A program made the translations under genes and the position numbers. Shown here piece by piece: positions 1-4,848 of a DNA stretch of 7,439 nt. The DNA lies in assembly GCA_012841845.1 (NCBI GenBank), contig DUTZ01000570.1:1-7439 (forward strand), given 5' to 3'. The notes below the pieces were generated by a model. It had not been told where the DNA came from. It made no database searches and saw only the letters and a list, made by a program, of their open reading frames with translations. The DNA is from Actinomycetales bacterium (lineage in GTDB: Bacteria; Actinomycetota; Actinomycetes; Mycobacteriales; Mycobacteriaceae). Positions within the stretch are counted from its first letter, which is position 1. The number at the start of each line of letters is the position of its first letter.

Positions 1-1068
1 GCCCACGCGCTGCCGGGGCTCGCCGGTGCCGCCGCGGGGGCCTCCGCCGGCGAGGGGTCCCGCCCGACCTCGTCCGCCACCCACTCGGCCTCACCTCCGG
101 CCCACCGCGAGGAGCGCACCCGGCCGCGGCCCGCCGTGATCGCCGCCGCGGTGCTGCTCGTCCTGGCCTCCATCGCCGGCGCCGCGGTCTGGATCGCGTC
201 GCGTGACGGCGACGAGACCGTCCAGGTGCAGGAGGTCACCATCCCGGAGGTCGCGCAGCGCCCCGTCGAGGAGGTCGTCGCGCAGCTCACCGAACTCGGC
301 CTGGAACCGGTCGAGCACCCGCAGCCCGACCCGCAGATCCCGGCCGGCATCGTCATCTCGTCCGATCCCATCGCGGGCAAGCGGCTCCCGCGCGGCTCCG
401 AGATCCACCTCGCCGTCTCCACCGGCGTCCCCGTCCTCACCATCCCCAACGTCATGGGCATGGCCCCGGCCGACGCCCGCCGCACGCTGGAGGAGGCCGG
501 CTTCCGGGTGGAACCCGAGAACACGCCGCGCCCCTCGACGCCCGAGGACCGCGACAAGGTGGTGGCCACCGAGCCCGGTCCGGGCACGGACATCCCCTCC
601 GACCAGCCGGTCCGCCTGCTCGTGGGCTCCGGCCCCGAACAGGTGCGGGTCCCCGGCGTGGTGGGCCAGGACGCCGACTCCGCCCGCGCCACCCTCGAGG
701 CCGCCGGGTTCGGCGTGGACACCGTGCGGGTCGACGGCACCGAGCCCGAGGGCCGCGTGGTCCAGCAGTCCACGGCCGCCGGGCAGACCCAGCTCAAGGG
801 CGCCACCATCACGCTGCAGGTCTCGGCCGGCAACCGCTTCGACATGCCCAACCTCGTGGACAAGACCGTCGACGAGGCGCTCGACGCGCTCCGCGCGGCC
901 GGCTGGAAGGGCGACCGCGCGCAGCTCGTCGAACTGCCTCAGAACGACCCCGACCTGGGCCGGGTGGGCAAGATCTACTCCCAGCAGCCGCCCGTCGGCG
1001 AGGCCGGCGTCAACGACCAGGTGGTGGTGCGCGTGATCCGCTTCGGGCTGGTCCCCGGGCCGGGCTGA
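1..1068 (+). CDS. pknB: Ser/Thr protein kinase PknB, C-terminal part (5' end outside window)
   Basis: The reading frame is open from base 1, so this is the last 355 residues of a longer protein; the N-terminal kinase domain lies upstream. Residues 1-45 are an Ala/Gly/Ser/Pro-rich juxtamembrane linker ending in an Arg-rich stretch (HREERTRPRP). Residues 46-66 are a single hydrophobic membrane helix. Four PASTA repeats follow, at about 78-142, 143-211, 212-278 and 279-349; several open with the typical (I/V)P-x-(V/L) motif and contain an AGF/LGL-type turn. PASTA domains of this family bind muropeptides or lipid II outside the cell and control the cytoplasmic kinase, which phosphorylates growth and division proteins. 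The C-terminus IRFG plus LVPGPG resembles mycobacterial PknB. The neighbouring convergent trpG and downstream crgA match the Mycobacteriales pknB locus. The internal GTG at 136 is not a real start; it encodes the first residue of the membrane helix. Confidence 0.95.
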   Translation, partial: AHALPGLAGAAAGASAGEGSRPTSSATHSASPPAHREERTRPRPAVIAAAVLLVLASIAGAAVWIASRDGDETVQVQEVTIPEVAQRPVEEVVAQLTELGLEPVEHPQPDPQIPAGIVISSDPIAGKRLPRGSEIHLAVSTGVPVLTIPNVMGMAPADARRTLEEAGFRVEPENTPRPSTPEDRDKVVATEPGPGTDIPSDQPVRLLVGSGPEQVRVPGVVGQDADSARATLEAAGFGVDTVRVDGTEPEGRVVQQSTAAGQTQLKGATITLQVSAGNRFDMPNLVDKTVDEALDALRAAGWKGDRAQLVELPQNDPDLGRVGKIYSQQPPVGEAGVNDQVVVRVIRFGLVPGPG

Positions 1069-1122
1069 GGCCGGGCCGCCGCCTCAGGCCGGGCGCTGCC
1101 GCTCCGGCCGCCGCCTCAGGCC
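1065..1122. terminator. Hairpin and 17-bp direct repeat between convergent pknB and trpG stops
   Basis: Only 47 bases separate the stop codons of two convergent genes. CTGAGGC at 1065-1071 can pair with GCCTCAG at 1081-1087 (7-bp stem, 9-base loop), overlapping the pknB stop. A perfect 17-bp direct repeat, GGCCGCCGCCTCAGGCC, lies at 1074-1090 and 1106-1122, the second copy spanning the trpG stop. There is no T tract, so a classical intrinsic terminator is not shown. A bidirectional, Rho-assisted or collision terminator is an inference from position. Confidence 0.35.
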
Positions 1123-1796
1123 AGGGCCGCGCCGCGCGTCCGGTCGAGATCGGCCTCGAGCCGCGCCACGAGCGTCTCCGACGGCCGCTCGCCGCAGAGG
1201 CCGAGCCACGTCGCGAGCATGCGGTGCCCGCCGTCGCTCATCACCGACTCCGGGTGGAACTGCACCCCGTGGATCGGCAGCTCGCGGTGGCGCATGGCCA
1301 TGACGATGCCGGACTCCGTCCACGCCGTGGGGACGAGCTCGTCCGGGATCGACTCCGGCACCACGGTGAGCGAGTGGTAGCGGGTGGCGGTGAACGGGCT
1401 GGGGATGCCGTGCAGCACGCCCGTGTCGTCGTGCGTCACGCGGCTGGTCTTGCCGTGCATGAGCTCCTCGGCGCGGTCCACGGTCGCGCCGAATGCCGCC
1501 CCGATGGCCTGGTGTCCCAGGCACACCCCGAGTACCGGCACCCCGGCGCGGCCGCACACCCCGATGAGCGGCATCGTGGCGCCCGCGCGGTCGGGGGTCC
1601 CCGGTCCGGGGCTGAGCAGGACGCCGTCGTACCCGGCCACCACCTCCCCGAGGGTCGCCTCGTCGAACGTGCCGTCGAGGCCGGCGAGCCGCGCGTCGTC
1701 GGTGCGCCACACGTCGCACGCCGCCCCGAGCTGGCCCAGGTACTGGACCAGGTTGTAGACGAAGCTGTCGTAGTTGTCGACGACGAGGATGCGCAT
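1116..1796 (-). CDS. trpG: Anthranilate / aminodeoxychorismate synthase glutamine amidotransferase subunit
   Basis: This 226-residue class I glutamine amidotransferase hydrolyses glutamine and passes ammonia to a chorismate-using partner, TrpE (tryptophan) or PabB (folate). It starts with the family N-terminus MRILVVDNYDSF and has LLSPGPGTP at 60-68. The nucleophile is C92 in GVCLGHQAIG, and the other triad members H181 and E183 are in HGVQFHPES. The HGKTS motif (114-118) is also present. Sequence and position beside pknB match M. tuberculosis Rv0013. No trpE or pabB is visible, so the protein may serve both pathways, as many actinobacterial homologues are annotated. I chose ATG 1796 because the family begins with MRILVVDNYDSF. 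No Shine-Dalgarno precedes it, but TACGCT ends six bases upstream, which suggests a leaderless mRNA. An in-frame ATG at 1829 would add eleven unconserved residues. Confidence 0.95.
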   Translation of the reverse strand: MRILVVDNYDSFVYNLVQYLGQLGAACDVWRTDDARLAGLDGTFDEATLGEVVAGYDGVLLSPGPGTPDRAGATMPLIGVCGRAGVPVLGVCLGHQAIGAAFGATVDRAEELMHGKTSRVTHDDTGVLHGIPSPFTATRYHSLTVVPESIPDELVPTAWTESGIVMAMRHRELPIHGVQFHPESVMSDGGHRMLATWLGLCGERPSETLVARLEADLDRTRGAALA

Positions 1797-1802
1797 GGGA
1801 GC

Positions 1803-1808
1803 AGCGTA
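1803..1808 (-). promoter_or_regulatory. Candidate -10 element for leaderless trpG
   Basis: On the minus strand TACGCT fits the actinobacterial TANNNT -10 consensus. It ends six bases before the trpG ATG, so transcription could start at the A of the start codon. The missing ribosome binding site fits this. No good -35 hexamer is visible at 17-18 bases; that position is occupied by the direct repeat at 1825-1834. Confidence 0.4.
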
Positions 1809-1824
1809 CTGCGGCGCGTCGGGC

Positions 1825-1860
1825 GACATCCCCCTTGGTAGAGTGGGCCGGACATCCCCC
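1825..1860. repeat. Perfect 10-bp direct repeat GACATCCCCC in the trpG-crgA divergent promoter region
   Basis: GACATCCCCC occurs at 1825-1834 and again at 1851-1860, 26 bp apart start to start. The copies flank the candidate crgA -10 element. Relative to a leaderless trpG start they lie at about -29 to -38 and -55 to -64, positions typical of activator or repressor sites. A transcription-factor operator shared by both genes is an inference. I do not recognise the motif. Confidence 0.45.
1839..1844 (+). promoter_or_regulatory. Candidate -10 element for crgA
   Basis: TAGAGT fits the TANNNT -10 pattern. It would place transcription start near 1851, giving a 5' leader of about 30 bases that contains the crgA ribosome binding site. 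No convincing -35 hexamer is present. Confidence 0.35.
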
Positions 1861-1881
1861 CGCGAGCACGAGGTCTGACGA

Positions 1882-2148
1882 ATGCCCAAGTCCAAGGTCC
1901 GGTCCAAGACCGAGTACACCGACGCGGCCGTCCGCCGTACCCCCGTCAAGGTCAAGGGCACGCCCACGGCGCGCTGGTACCTCGTGATCATGTTCGGGCT
2001 CATGCTGCTCGGGCTCGCCTGGCTGGTCGTCTACTACATCGCGGGCGAGAAGATCCCGTTCATGATGGAACTCGAGACGTGGCAGAACTTCGCCATCGGC
2101 TTCGGCCTGGCGGTCGTCGGCCTGCTCATGACGATGCGCTGGCGCTAG
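1882..2148 (+). CDS. crgA: Cell division protein CrgA
   Basis: This 88-residue membrane protein matches the CrgA family over its full length. A basic cytoplasmic N-terminus begins MPKSKVRSK and includes the conserved RRTPVKVK. Two membrane helices lie at about 32-54 and 67-85, and the protein ends in LLMTMRWR, nearly the same as mycobacterial CrgA. In mycobacteria CrgA joins the divisome and is reported to contact FtsZ, FtsQ, penicillin-binding proteins and CwsA; in Streptomyces it restrains FtsZ ring assembly. GAGG at 1870-1873, eight bases before the ATG, is a good ribosome binding site. The gene lies between trpG and the PH-domain gene, as in M. tuberculosis except that Rv0012 has no counterpart here. 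A strong hairpin follows at 2210-2244. The kinase PknB encoded nearby is a plausible regulator, since CrgA is a reported PknA/PknB substrate. Confidence 0.96.
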   Translation: MPKSKVRSKTEYTDAAVRRTPVKVKGTPTARWYLVIMFGLMLLGLAWLVVYYIAGEKIPFMMELETWQNFAIGFGLAVVGLLMTMRWR

Positions 2149-2209
2149 CCGCGCCCGGCCCGGGGCGTACCGCCACAGGGCCTTCCGGATTCCTCCACAG
2201 CTTTCTCCA

Positions 2210-2244
2210 CAGGTCACCCCCCGCCGGCCGCGGGGGGTGACCTG
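2210..2244 (+). terminator. Strong hairpin downstream of crgA
   Basis: Bases 2210-2224 and 2230-2244 form a perfect 15-bp stem with a 5-base loop (CGGCC). The arms include AGGTCACCCCCC and GGGGGGTGACCT. A short GTTTCT follows instead of a long T run, which is usual for high-GC actinobacterial terminators. It lies 61 bases after the crgA stop. The AGGTCA half-site recurs at 2274-2279, so a protein-binding role is a weaker alternative. Confidence 0.65.
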
Positions 2245-2444
2245 CGTTTCTGGACCGAACTGTTCGTTTATGCAGGTCAACCATCGGTTCTGTGCTAGCG
2301 CGAACCCGCGCTCGGGCGTGTCGATCCGCGTACACAGCCTGTGGAGAACCTCCTCCACACTGGGGAGAACCGCCCTGTCGGACGCTCGTCCGCTCTGCCG
2401 CAGGTCGGACCGCGGCCCACTCGAACGCCGCTCGAACTCCACGC

Positions 2445-2594
2445 GTGTGATTCATCCACAGTGTGGATAACCCCTGTGGACAACCGGCCCCCCCGCCCTG
2501 GCTAATGCCATGGGTGTGATTCCTCCACACTGTGGAGGGGTCCTGTGGAATGACAGCGGTGTAGTTCATGCACACTGTGGACGACCGCTGTGGA
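2445..2594 (+). repeat. Three diverged 36-bp repeat units with head-to-head TCCACA/TGTGGA pairs
   Basis: Units lie at 2445-2480, 2514-2549 and 2559-2594. Each reads GTGT, two variable bases, TTC, then TCCACA (TGCACA in the third), one base, TGTGGA, seven variable bases and TGTGGA. The first two contain perfect odd-centred palindromes: ATCCACA-G-TGTGGAT (2454-2468) and CCTCCACA-C-TGTGGAGG (2522-2538 region). The two TGTGGA copies within each unit are 13 bp apart. A fourth, weaker copy may lie near 2351-2382. The conserved inverted-plus-direct geometry with free spacers suggests selected protein-binding sites. Confidence 0.75.
2462..2483 (-). promoter_or_regulatory. Pair of DnaA boxes
   Basis: Read on the minus strand, 2462-2470 is TTATCCACA, the classical DnaA box, and 2475-2483 is TTGTCCACA, the form preferred in high-GC actinobacteria. 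They are 13 bp apart in the same orientation. A plus-strand 8/9 match (TCATCCACA, 2452-2460) sits directly beside them. The matches are seen in the sequence; DnaA binding is inferred. Confidence 0.6.
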
Positions 2595-2623
2595 GGGGCC
2601 GCCGCGGGCGAGGAGGTCCGACG

Positions 2624-3076
2624 ATGGAGCAACCCGAGCCGCGGGCCGCGTCGTGGTCGCCCGGTGTGCTGTGGCCGTCGGTGCAGATCGCGCTGGGGAT
2701 CGTCGTGGTGGTGGTGGGGCTGCTCAGCGACTCCCCGATCGGCCTGCTGCTCTCCGGGCTCGCCGCGCTGTTCCTCCTCCCGGCCGGCGCGCTGCAGCTC
2801 GTGCGGCGCCCGCGCCTCGAGGTGGTCGACGGCGAGTTGGCGATCAAGACGCTGACCGGCACCCGCTTCGTCCCCCGATCCGAGGTGGTGGAGGTCCGTG
2901 ACCTCGGCATCCCCCGCTGGGGGATCCGTCAGCACCTCATGCGGATCGAGTACACCGACGAGCAGGGGCGCGAACAGCTCGACGTGTTCACCCGCGCGGA
3001 CCTGGGCACCGACCCGCGGGACGTGGTGGACCGGCTCGTCGAGCTGGGATTCCCGGGGCGACGGGTCAGCGGCTGA
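2624..3076 (+). CDS. PH-domain membrane protein (Rv0010c-like)
   Basis: The 150-residue protein has two membrane helices at about 16-34 and 40-59, followed by a bacterial PH-like domain (about 60-146). This begins RRPRLEVVDGELAI and ends with the marked motif RADLGTDPRDVVDRL..GFPGRR. The motif closely resembles SRWDLGTDPVEVLDAL in M. tuberculosis Rv0010c as I recall it, and the genomic slot is the same. Molecular function is unknown; an envelope role is suggested only by its neighbours. A perfect AGGAGG at 2611-2616, seven bases before ATG 2624, fixes the start; an in-frame ATG at 2510 would read through the repeat region and lacks family support. The gene has DnaA-box-like arrays on both sides. 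Confidence 0.88.
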   Translation: MEQPEPRAASWSPGVLWPSVQIALGIVVVVVGLLSDSPIGLLLSGLAALFLLPAGALQLVRRPRLEVVDGELAIKTLTGTRFVPRSEVVEVRDLGIPRWGIRQHLMRIEYTDEQGREQLDVFTRADLGTDPRDVVDRLVELGFPGRRVSG

Positions 3077-3130
3077 GTCCGCTGCTCACCTGCTCCTCCC
3101 GCTCTTCGCCCGACCCTCCCGCTTCTCGCC

Positions 3131-3156
3131 CGCTCCGCCTCCCCGCTCCGCCTCCC
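3131..3156 (+). repeat. 13-bp tandem duplication in a polypyrimidine tract
   Basis: CGCTCCGCCTCCC is repeated exactly at 3131-3143 and 3144-3156. It is part of a tract from about 3077 to 3163 in which the plus strand is mostly C and T. The tract starts directly after the PH gene stop. It could be a Rho-type unstructured C-rich site or simple slippage; neither is shown. Confidence 0.55.
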
Positions 3157-3159
3157 CCG

Positions 3160-3268
3160 CTTTGCACAACCACAGCCTGACCACAGCGGTTTTGCACAAC
3201 AGCAGCCGGCGGACCACTCGCACGATGCCGAGCCCGTGTTGTGCATAACCGCCGTGTTGTGCAAAACC
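3160..3268. repeat. Four TTTTGCACAAC-type motifs in mirror arrangement
   Basis: TTTGCACAAC lies at 3161-3170 and 3191-3200. The reverse form GTTGTGCATAAC is at 3238-3249 and GTTGTGCAAAAC at 3256-3267. The last two belong to an 18-bp tandem repeat (3236-3253, 3254-3271). The shared core is a near-palindrome, GTTnTGCAnAAC. GCGGTTTTGCACAAC (3186-3200) pairs with GTTGTGCATAACCGC (3238-3252) at 14 of 15 positions around a 37-base loop. Three of the four also fit the broad DnaA consensus TTWTNCACA (3190-3198 plus; 3240-3248 and 3258-3266 minus). A dimeric regulator operator, DnaA sites or a structured terminator are all possible. Confidence 0.65.
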
Positions 3269-3304
3269 GAGGGGCGGACAGGAAATCGCCGACAGACCGA
3301 GGCG

Positions 3305-3384
3305 CCGACAGGGGCCGGCACGCGCCAGCAGGCACAGGCAATCACCGACAGAGGCCGGCAAGCGCCAGCAGGCACCGGCGGGCA
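3305..3384 (+). repeat. 40-bp tandem duplication
   Basis: Copies at 3305-3344 and 3345-3384 match at 34 of 40 positions and share GCGCCAGCAGGCAC and CCGACAG. Extra CCGACAG or CGGACAG copies lie just upstream at 3289 and 3275. No coding role is evident, and the repeat stops about 28 bases before the rhomboid stop codon. Confidence 0.7.
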
Positions 3385-3412
3385 CCGGTAGCGGCCGGCC
3401 CTCCTGCGCGGG

Positions 3413-4147
3413 TCAGCGGCGGAGGACCGACTCCAGGGTCATGACCTCTGCGGAGTACCACGCGGCCACGGCCACCACGGCCACGAGGAGCAGGAACATC
3501 CCCCAGGCCGCGGCCCGGCGGGTCCCGCGCCCGACGCGTGCCGGCAGCCGGCGCGGGAGGATCACCAGCACGAGCGCGGCGACGGCGCCCACGACGAGGC
3601 CGCCCATGTGCGCGGCCAGCGAGACCCCGGGCACGAGGATGCTCACCACGATGTTGAGCCCGATGAGCACCGCGATGCCCCGGAACTCCAGGCGCAGGGC
3701 CGCCGCGACGATCCCGTACGCGCCCATGAGTCCGAACACCGCGCCGGAGGCGCCCGCGGTGAGCGCGCCGGGGCTGAAGTACATCACCGCGACCGACCCG
3801 CCGAGCGCCGAGATCAGGTACAGCGCGAGGTAGCGACCGTGGCCGATGCTGCGCTCGGTCCCCACCCCGAGGATCCACAGCATGTACATGTTGAGCAGCA
3901 GGTGCAGCGGCCCGAAGTGCTGGAACGCCGCCGTGAGCAGCCGCCACCACTCGTCCCACACCACGACGAACGGCGGATAGAGGGCGGTGACCTCGAACAG
4001 CGACGAGTCCGCGTTGTCGAGCAGGCTCCGGGACTGGACCACCGTGGCGACGTAGACCGCGAGGTTGGCCGCGATGAGCCACGCCGTGACCGGCTGCAGG
4101 CGGAAGAAGCGGGCGATCGCGCCGTCGCGGCGGGCGGCTGTGGTCAT
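3413..4147 (-). CDS. Rhomboid family intramembrane serine protease
   Basis: The 244-residue polytopic protein has about seven hydrophobic helices. The rhomboid catalytic dyad is visible: S134 in GASGAVFG (GxSG motif) and H180 in AAHMGGLVVG. The conserved HLLLNMYMLW (82-91), with H82 and N86 for the oxyanion hole, is also present, as is ALGGSVA (114-120). Rhomboids cut substrates within the membrane; the substrate here is unknown. An extra C-terminal helix (about 212-230) follows a basic linker. I chose ATG 4147 because AGGA lies eight bases upstream; a GTG at 4171 would add eight residues and has no ribosome binding site. The gene lies downstream of ppiA on the same strand, with a strong hairpin between them. 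A rhomboid next to ppiA also occurs, as I recall, in corynebacteria; it is not between ppiA and Rv0010c in M. tuberculosis. Confidence 0.93.
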   Translation of the reverse strand: MTTAARRDGAIARFFRLQPVTAWLIAANLAVYVATVVQSRSLLDNADSSLFEVTALYPPFVVVWDEWWRLLTAAFQHFGPLHLLLNMYMLWILGVGTERSIGHGRYLALYLISALGGSVAVMYFSPGALTAGASGAVFGLMGAYGIVAAALRLEFRGIAVLIGLNIVVSILVPGVSLAAHMGGLVVGAVAALVLVILPRRLPARVGRGTRRAAAWGMFLLLVAVVAVAAWYSAEVMTLESVLRR

Positions 4148-4176
4148 GGGGTCCGTCCTGGGTGGGGACACGACGG

Positions 4177-4209
4177 CGGCGCGGGACCGGCGGACCGGTT
4201 CCCGCGCCG
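4177..4209 (-). terminator. Hairpin between ppiA and the rhomboid gene
   Basis: CGGCGCGGGACCGG (4177-4190) pairs with 4195-4209 to give 14 base pairs with one bulged T (4199) and a CGGA tetraloop. It lies about 40 bases after the ppiA stop and about 30 before the rhomboid start. No T run follows on the minus strand, so it may terminate ppiA transcription, attenuate readthrough into the rhomboid gene, or stabilise the ppiA 3' end. Confidence 0.55.
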
Positions 4210-4246
4210 CGCGTCGGTGGTGGGTCGGGGAGTCAGACCTGGGGTG

Positions 4247-4768
4247 TCAGGCGATCTCGATGGACTCGATGACGACGTCCTCGACCGGCCGGTCCATGGC
4301 GCCGGTGCGGGTGGTGGCGATGGCGTCGACAACCTTCTGCGAGTCGGCGTCGGCGACCTTGCCGAAGATCGTGTGGCGGTTGTTCAGGTGCGGGGTCGGG
4401 CCCACGGTGATGAAGAACTGCGAGCCGTTGGTGCCCGGGCCGGCGTTGGCCATGGCCAGCAGGTACGGCTCGGAGAACTGCAGCTCGGGGTGGAACTCGT
4501 CCTTGAACTGGTAGCCCGGGCCGCCGCGGCCGGTGCCCGTGGGGTCGCCGCCCTGGATCATGAAGCCCGAGATGACGCGGTGGAAGATCGAGCCGTCGTA
4601 GAACGGGCCCGACTGCTCACCCTTGGCGTTGGGCTGCGAGTAGTCCTTGGAACCGGCGGCCAGACCGGTGAAGTTGGCGACCGTCTCCGGCGCGTGGTTG
4701 CCGAACAGCTCGACGACGATGTCGCCCTGGTTCGTGTGGATGGTGGCCTTCTGCGTTGCGATGCTCAC
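4247..4768 (-). CDS. ppiA: Peptidyl-prolyl cis-trans isomerase, cyclophilin type (PpiA)
   Basis: This is a complete single-domain cyclophilin of 173 residues that catalyses isomerisation of Xaa-Pro bonds during folding. The core motifs FHRVISGFMIQGGDPTGTG, GPGTNGSQFFIT and HTIFGKV supply the usual active-site Arg, Phe, Gln and His. The position equivalent to human CypA Trp121 is His (PHLNNRH), as in mycobacterial PpiA, so cyclosporin binding may be weak. There is no signal peptide, so a cytoplasmic protein is expected. I chose GTG 4768 because AGGATGG lies five bases upstream. The ATG at 4777 overlaps that Shine-Dalgarno and would add three residues; either start is possible. The gene is divergent from the cwsA-like gene, as in M. 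tuberculosis Rv0009/Rv0008c. Confidence 0.95.
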   Translation of the reverse strand: MSIATQKATIHTNQGDIVVELFGNHAPETVANFTGLAAGSKDYSQPNAKGEQSGPFYDGSIFHRVISGFMIQGGDPTGTGRGGPGYQFKDEFHPELQFSEPYLLAMANAGPGTNGSQFFITVGPTPHLNNRHTIFGKVADADSQKVVDAIATTRTGAMDRPVEDVVIESIEIA

Positions 4769-4848
4769 GCCGCCCATCCTGCCACGGGCCCGCGCCGGAT
4801 GTCGCCGAGGCGGTGGTCCGCGACCGAGCCCTGTGGAAGCATCGGGTC

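Larger units (their letters stand above)
2149..2623. other. 475-bp intergenic region rich in TCCACA/TGTGGA (DnaA-box-like) motifs
   Basis: I see no convincing gene here. TCCACA occurs at 2194, 2206, 2354, 2455 and 2524. Its reverse complement TGTGGA occurs at 2340, 2462, 2475, 2531, 2544, 2576 and 2589. That is twelve hexamers in 401 bp, where a random sequence would give roughly 0.2. TCCACA is the core of bacterial DnaA boxes (TTATCCACA; TTGTCCACA in actinobacteria). Two are full-quality boxes and several others differ only in the first three bases. The region also holds the crgA terminator hairpin, three diverged 36-bp repeat units (2445-2594), an 11-bp palindrome CGAACTGTTCG (2256-2266) and CTCGAAC repeated 11 bp apart (2420-2426, 2431-2437). 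The promoter of the PH gene must lie here or upstream, but no clear one stands out. Confidence 0.75.
3077..3412. other. 336-bp gap between convergent PH and rhomboid genes, no gene seen
   Basis: Several frames are open on the minus strand, but none has a ribosome binding site or a recognisable protein, and they run through repeats and a pyrimidine-rich tract. The gap holds three repeat blocks: C/T-rich sequence at about 3077-3160, four TTGTGCA-type motifs at 3160-3268, and CGACAG/40-bp repeats at 3275-3384. The gap lies between convergent stop codons (3076 and 3413), so promoters for the flanking genes are not expected here. Confidence 0.6.

Noticed and set aside
1797..2003. Longer N-terminus for trpG from upstream ATG or other starts
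   Set aside because: It would run through the trpG-crgA promoter region and antisense to crgA; the family begins at MRILVVDNYDSF.
2420..2437. Two CTCGAAC copies 11 bp apart, and CGAACTGTTCG at 2256-2266, as possible LexA/SOS boxes
   Set aside because: The actinobacterial LexA box needs CGAAC-N4-GTTCG. The first pair is a direct repeat, and the palindrome has a one-base spacer.
2445..2594. CRISPR array
   Set aside because: There are only three diverged units, spacings are unequal (69 and 45 bp), and no cas genes are present.
2149..2623. The chromosomal oriC itself
   Set aside because: dnaA and dnaN are not adjacent, there is no AT-rich unwinding region, and the syntenic block normally lies several genes away from oriC. 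Kept only as a DnaA-box cluster.
2126..2935. Minus-strand open frame spanning the crgA-PH gap and part of the PH gene
   Set aside because: It reads through the repeat array in antisense and overlaps the PH gene, which has a perfect ribosome binding site and family similarity.
2929..3385. Overlapping minus-strand frames in the PH-rhomboid gap as a possible small Cys-rich protein
   Set aside because: The composition follows the tandem repeats and pyrimidine tract, several frames are open at once, and no ribosome binding site or conserved motif is seen.
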